Part shown: positions 31,838-33,466 of the stretch, in pieces
Layout: each line of letters opens with the position of its first letter
How positions within the stretch are numbered: the first letter of the stretch is position 1
Assembly: GCA_902478725.1 (NCBI GenBank)
Contig: CABSMD010000006.1
Coordinates: forward strand, 1-33,466
Direction: 5' to 3'
Length of the DNA: 33,466 nt
Source: an uncultured Clostridia bacterium
GTDB lineage: Bacteria > Bacillota > Clostridia > HGM11514
Translations under genes and position numbers: made by a program
The notes under the pieces: generated by a model
Database searches by the model: none
Told to the model about the DNA's origin: nothing
What the model saw: the letters and a program-made list of their open reading frames with translations, nothing else

Positions 31838-33022
31838 CTATTTGATGATATCCGAAAGCTCCTGCTTGACCAGCTCGCTGATGTCCGCGCGGTATTTGGC
31901 CGTATCCTGCTGCACCTGCATATTGCTTTGGTCGGATTCCGGCATCTGGGCCGGCAGGGTAACCACAAAGGTACTGCCCTCGCCCGGCTTGCTTTGCACG
32001 GTAATCGTGCCGCCGTGCAGTTCGACCAGGTTTTTGGTAATCGCGAGTCCCATACCGCTTCCCTCGTACCGGCGCGACAGCTCCTGCTCCGCCTGCACAA
32101 AACGTTCAAAAATACGTTCCTGATCCTCCGGCGGAATGCCGATTCCGAAATCCTGCACCGACAGGGTGATCTCGTGACCGGTTGATTGGATGGACACGAT
32201 GATCTCCCGTTCCCCGCTGTCCGGATCCGGCTCAGAAAACTTGATCGCGTTGGTGAGCAGGTTGATTAAGATCCGTTCAAATTTGTCGCGGTCGACACAG
32301 CTCATGATGTATTTCGAGCCTGTTTCGACATGGATTTTGACACGCTTGCTCTCGGCAAAAATCTCGGTCTGGTCGCAAACCTCCCGCGTGATCCTTACCA
32401 GGTTGCAAAACTCCTTGCGCATCGCGAACTCGCCTTTTTCAAACCTGGAAATATCCACCAAATTGTTGATCATCTTGGTCAGCCGGTGGCAGTTGCGTTC
32501 GATCATAACCACATACTTCTTCTCCCGGTACTCCGCCTCGTATTCGTGGAATTTCCCGATCATCTGCGCGGCTGTGCTGATGACGTTGACCGGCGTTTTC
32601 AGCTCATGGGAGATATTCGCAACAATGTCAAGGGCGTGTTCCCCGGCACTCTTTTGCTCCTGCTCCGGCGTGCCGGCGGTACGCACCGCTTTTTTCAGAT
32701 TCATTTCGTTTAGAATAAAATCGGTGATGTCCCGAAAGAGAAAAACCGCGGAATAGTCGTCAAAAAATACGGAATACTGCAAATAATGCTTTTTTCCGCC
32801 CCGTTCAATTGTCATCCGCTGCTCAACAATATTTGCCCGGTGCTTGAGCTGGACGGCCAGCAGCCGGTTATGCAGGCAGCGCGAGAAGCCCTTATTCTCC
32901 ATCGACTTCCCGTTATGTAAAAAGTCCCGGGCCATCTGATTCGAATAGAGCACCGTGTTATACCGGTCCATCTCCACGATGCCGGTGAATTGGTCGATCA
33001 TCTGCTGCGCAAGCTGATTCAT
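31838..33022 (-). CDS. Soluble PAS-type sensor histidine kinase (orphan)
   Basis: The 394-residue protein has no membrane helix. Residues about 5-105 form a PAS-like sensor (GIVEMDRYNTVLYSNQMARDF, ending VFLFRDITDF). The HisKA domain carries the phospho-accepting H139 in NISHELKTPVN. The HATPase domain has an N-box with NLLTNAIKFS (254-263), the G1 box DFGIGI (291-296), an F-box with FERFVQAEQ and the G2 box GSGMGLAI (321-328). A 30-residue acidic/polar tail (about 361-394) follows the ATPase domain. No response regulator gene is adjacent in the window, so the partner is unknown; a cytoplasmic orphan kinase could feed Spo0A, but its H-box is not of the KinA type. The ribosome-binding site before the ATG is weak. 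Confidence 0.9.
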   Translation of the reverse strand: MNQLAQQMIDQFTGIVEMDRYNTVLYSNQMARDFLHNGKSMENKGFSRCLHNRLLAVQLKHRANIVEQRMTIERGGKKHYLQYSVFFDDYSAVFLFRDITDFILNEMNLKKAVRTAGTPEQEQKSAGEHALDIVANISHELKTPVNVISTAAQMIGKFHEYEAEYREKKYVVMIERNCHRLTKMINNLVDISRFEKGEFAMRKEFCNLVRITREVCDQTEIFAESKRVKIHVETGSKYIMSCVDRDKFERILINLLTNAIKFSEPDPDSGEREIIVSIQSTGHEITLSVQDFGIGIPPEDQERIFERFVQAEQELSRRYEGSGMGLAITKNLVELHGGTITVQSKPGEGSTFVVTLPAQMPESDQSNMQVQQDTAKYRADISELVKQELSDIIK

Positions 33023-33058
33023 GGCCTTGACACCGCCTTTCCTTCAAATTTTTATTTA

Positions 33059-33097
33059 ATTATACCACATTATACCACACATTTACACCTTTTACAA
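33059..33097 (-). promoter_or_regulatory. Histidine kinase promoter with duplicated -10 box
   Basis: On the minus strand TTGTAA (33092-33097) is followed after 17 bp by TATAAT (33069-33074). The decamer GTGGTATAAT is then repeated directly, giving a second TATAAT (33059-33064) that itself has TGTAAA 17 bp upstream. Two overlapping promoters offset by 10 bp are therefore possible. Confidence 0.72.
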
Positions 33098-33119
33098 TAT
33101 ATCTAAAACTTTTATCCTT

Positions 33120-33160
33120 TGCAATCAGAGATTGCATTTTGGATAAATTTGTGATATACT
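33120..33160 (+). promoter_or_regulatory. Rightward promoter with operator-like dyad over the -35 box
   Basis: TTGCAT (33132-33137) is followed after 17 bp by TATACT (33155-33160). A perfect dyad TGCAATC-AGA-GATTGCA (33120-33136) overlaps the -35 box. The promoter points away from the histidine kinase toward the right edge of the window. Confidence 0.62.
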
Positions 33161-33261
33161 GTAAGCAATTCCGGTTTCGACAAGAAAATATTTGTCGGCT
33201 TTCATTTTTTGTTCTAAGGAAAGCGGAATTACCTAGTAACAATAAGATTTGTGATAGACTG
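33147..33261 (+). repeat. 15-bp direct repeat exactly 100 bp apart
   Basis: ATTTGTGATATACTG (33147-33161) and ATTTGTGATAGACTG (33247-33261) differ at one base. The first copy contains the -10 box of the rightward promoter; the second would give TAGACT and has no good -35 partner. Confidence 0.5.
33167..33230 (+). other. Nested stem-loop, possible structured leader RNA
   Basis: An outer stem (33167-33177 with 33220-33230, ten pairs and one mismatch) encloses an inner stem (33178-33183 with 33192-33197, six pairs, loop of eight) and a T-rich stretch. It begins about where transcription from the promoter at 33132-33160 would start. A further stem can form between 33244-33250 and 33285-33291. 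No known riboswitch consensus was recognised. Bases 33231-33431 hold no convincing gene. Confidence 0.4.
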
Positions 33262-33431
33262 ATACAGATCTTGGGACAAGCTGGAAATCTTCCGGTTCTC
33301 CCGGGCGGATTTTTCTGTATAAATGGCAGGATTTGGGGAATCATATTTGCTAAATGGCGTGTAAAAATTGGAACAATCTTGTTAAAATGTAACATAATTT
33401 TAACAAAAGGTTAATTTTTTAACAACTGCAC

Positions 33432-33460
33432 TTGCACAATACTTTTTTGTATTGTACAAT
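33432..33460 (+). promoter_or_regulatory. Rightward promoter at the window edge with dyad in its spacer
   Basis: TTGCAC (33432-33437) is followed after 17 bp by TACAAT (33455-33460). The spacer is a 7-bp inverted repeat ACAATAC-TTTTTT-GTATTGT (33436-33455) that a repressor could occupy. Two further dyads, GTTAAAAT/ATTTTAAC (33381-33404) and GTTAA/TTAAC (33410-33423), lie just upstream. The promoter must serve a gene beyond the right edge. Confidence 0.62.
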
Positions 33461-33466
33461 AGAAGC

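Noticed and set aside
33139..33414. 91-codon plus-strand frame, and 33060-33395 on the minus strand
   Set aside because: Both lack ribosome-binding sites, cover promoter elements and give products without family features.

Overview
The window looks like chromosomal DNA from an endospore-forming, S-layer-bearing anaerobe of the class Clostridia, probably an Oscillospiraceae-like gut lineage. The evidence is a parA-parB-serS block, a divergent ParE/ParC-type topoisomerase pair, a SpoVAF-type spore protein, SLH-domain surface anchoring, canonical Firmicutes promoters and strong Shine-Dalgarno sequences. The taxonomic call is inference. No rRNA, tRNA, CRISPR array, transposase or phage structural gene was seen.

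Left part (1-7990, all + strand): the end of parA, then parB, a perfect 16-bp parS site directly behind the parB stop codon, a one-pass coiled-coil membrane protein and serS. After a terminator comes a type II topoisomerase pair (parE-like, parC-like) closed by a strong terminator.

Middle part (8032-23802, all - strand): a two-gene unit of secreted or membrane proteins (one with a copper-amine-oxidase-N-like stalk domain), then the F-type ATP synthase operon in the order B-E-F-H-A-G-D-C. The operon is preceded by a small signal-peptide protein in the place where atpI is often found. Next is a 2297-residue surface protein with Ig-like modules, two lectin-fold-like regions, a right-handed beta-helix resembling glycosidases/lyases and three SLH repeats. 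Its promoter carries two helically phased 10-bp direct repeats. Then follows a divergent pair of small HTH regulators sharing an operator-rich intergenic region.

Right part (24292-33466): an unusual 332-bp intergenic region with iteron-like repeats, a long inverted repeat, a polypurine tract and three consecutive DnaA boxes; spoVAF (-); prmA-rsmE and a four-pass membrane protein; a GyrI-like ligand-binding protein; kduI-kduD for unsaturated uronate catabolism; a PDZ lipoprotein; and a soluble orphan histidine kinase (-). The last 444 bases hold no convincing gene but contain divergent promoters, operator-like dyads and a nested hairpin, probably the control region of a gene beyond the right edge.

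Functionally, most genes are housekeeping (segregation, topology, ATP synthesis, translation). The accessory interest lies in the giant cell-wall-anchored beta-helix protein, which may release acidic oligosaccharides of the kind finally processed by KduI/KduD, and in the origin-like intergenic region.
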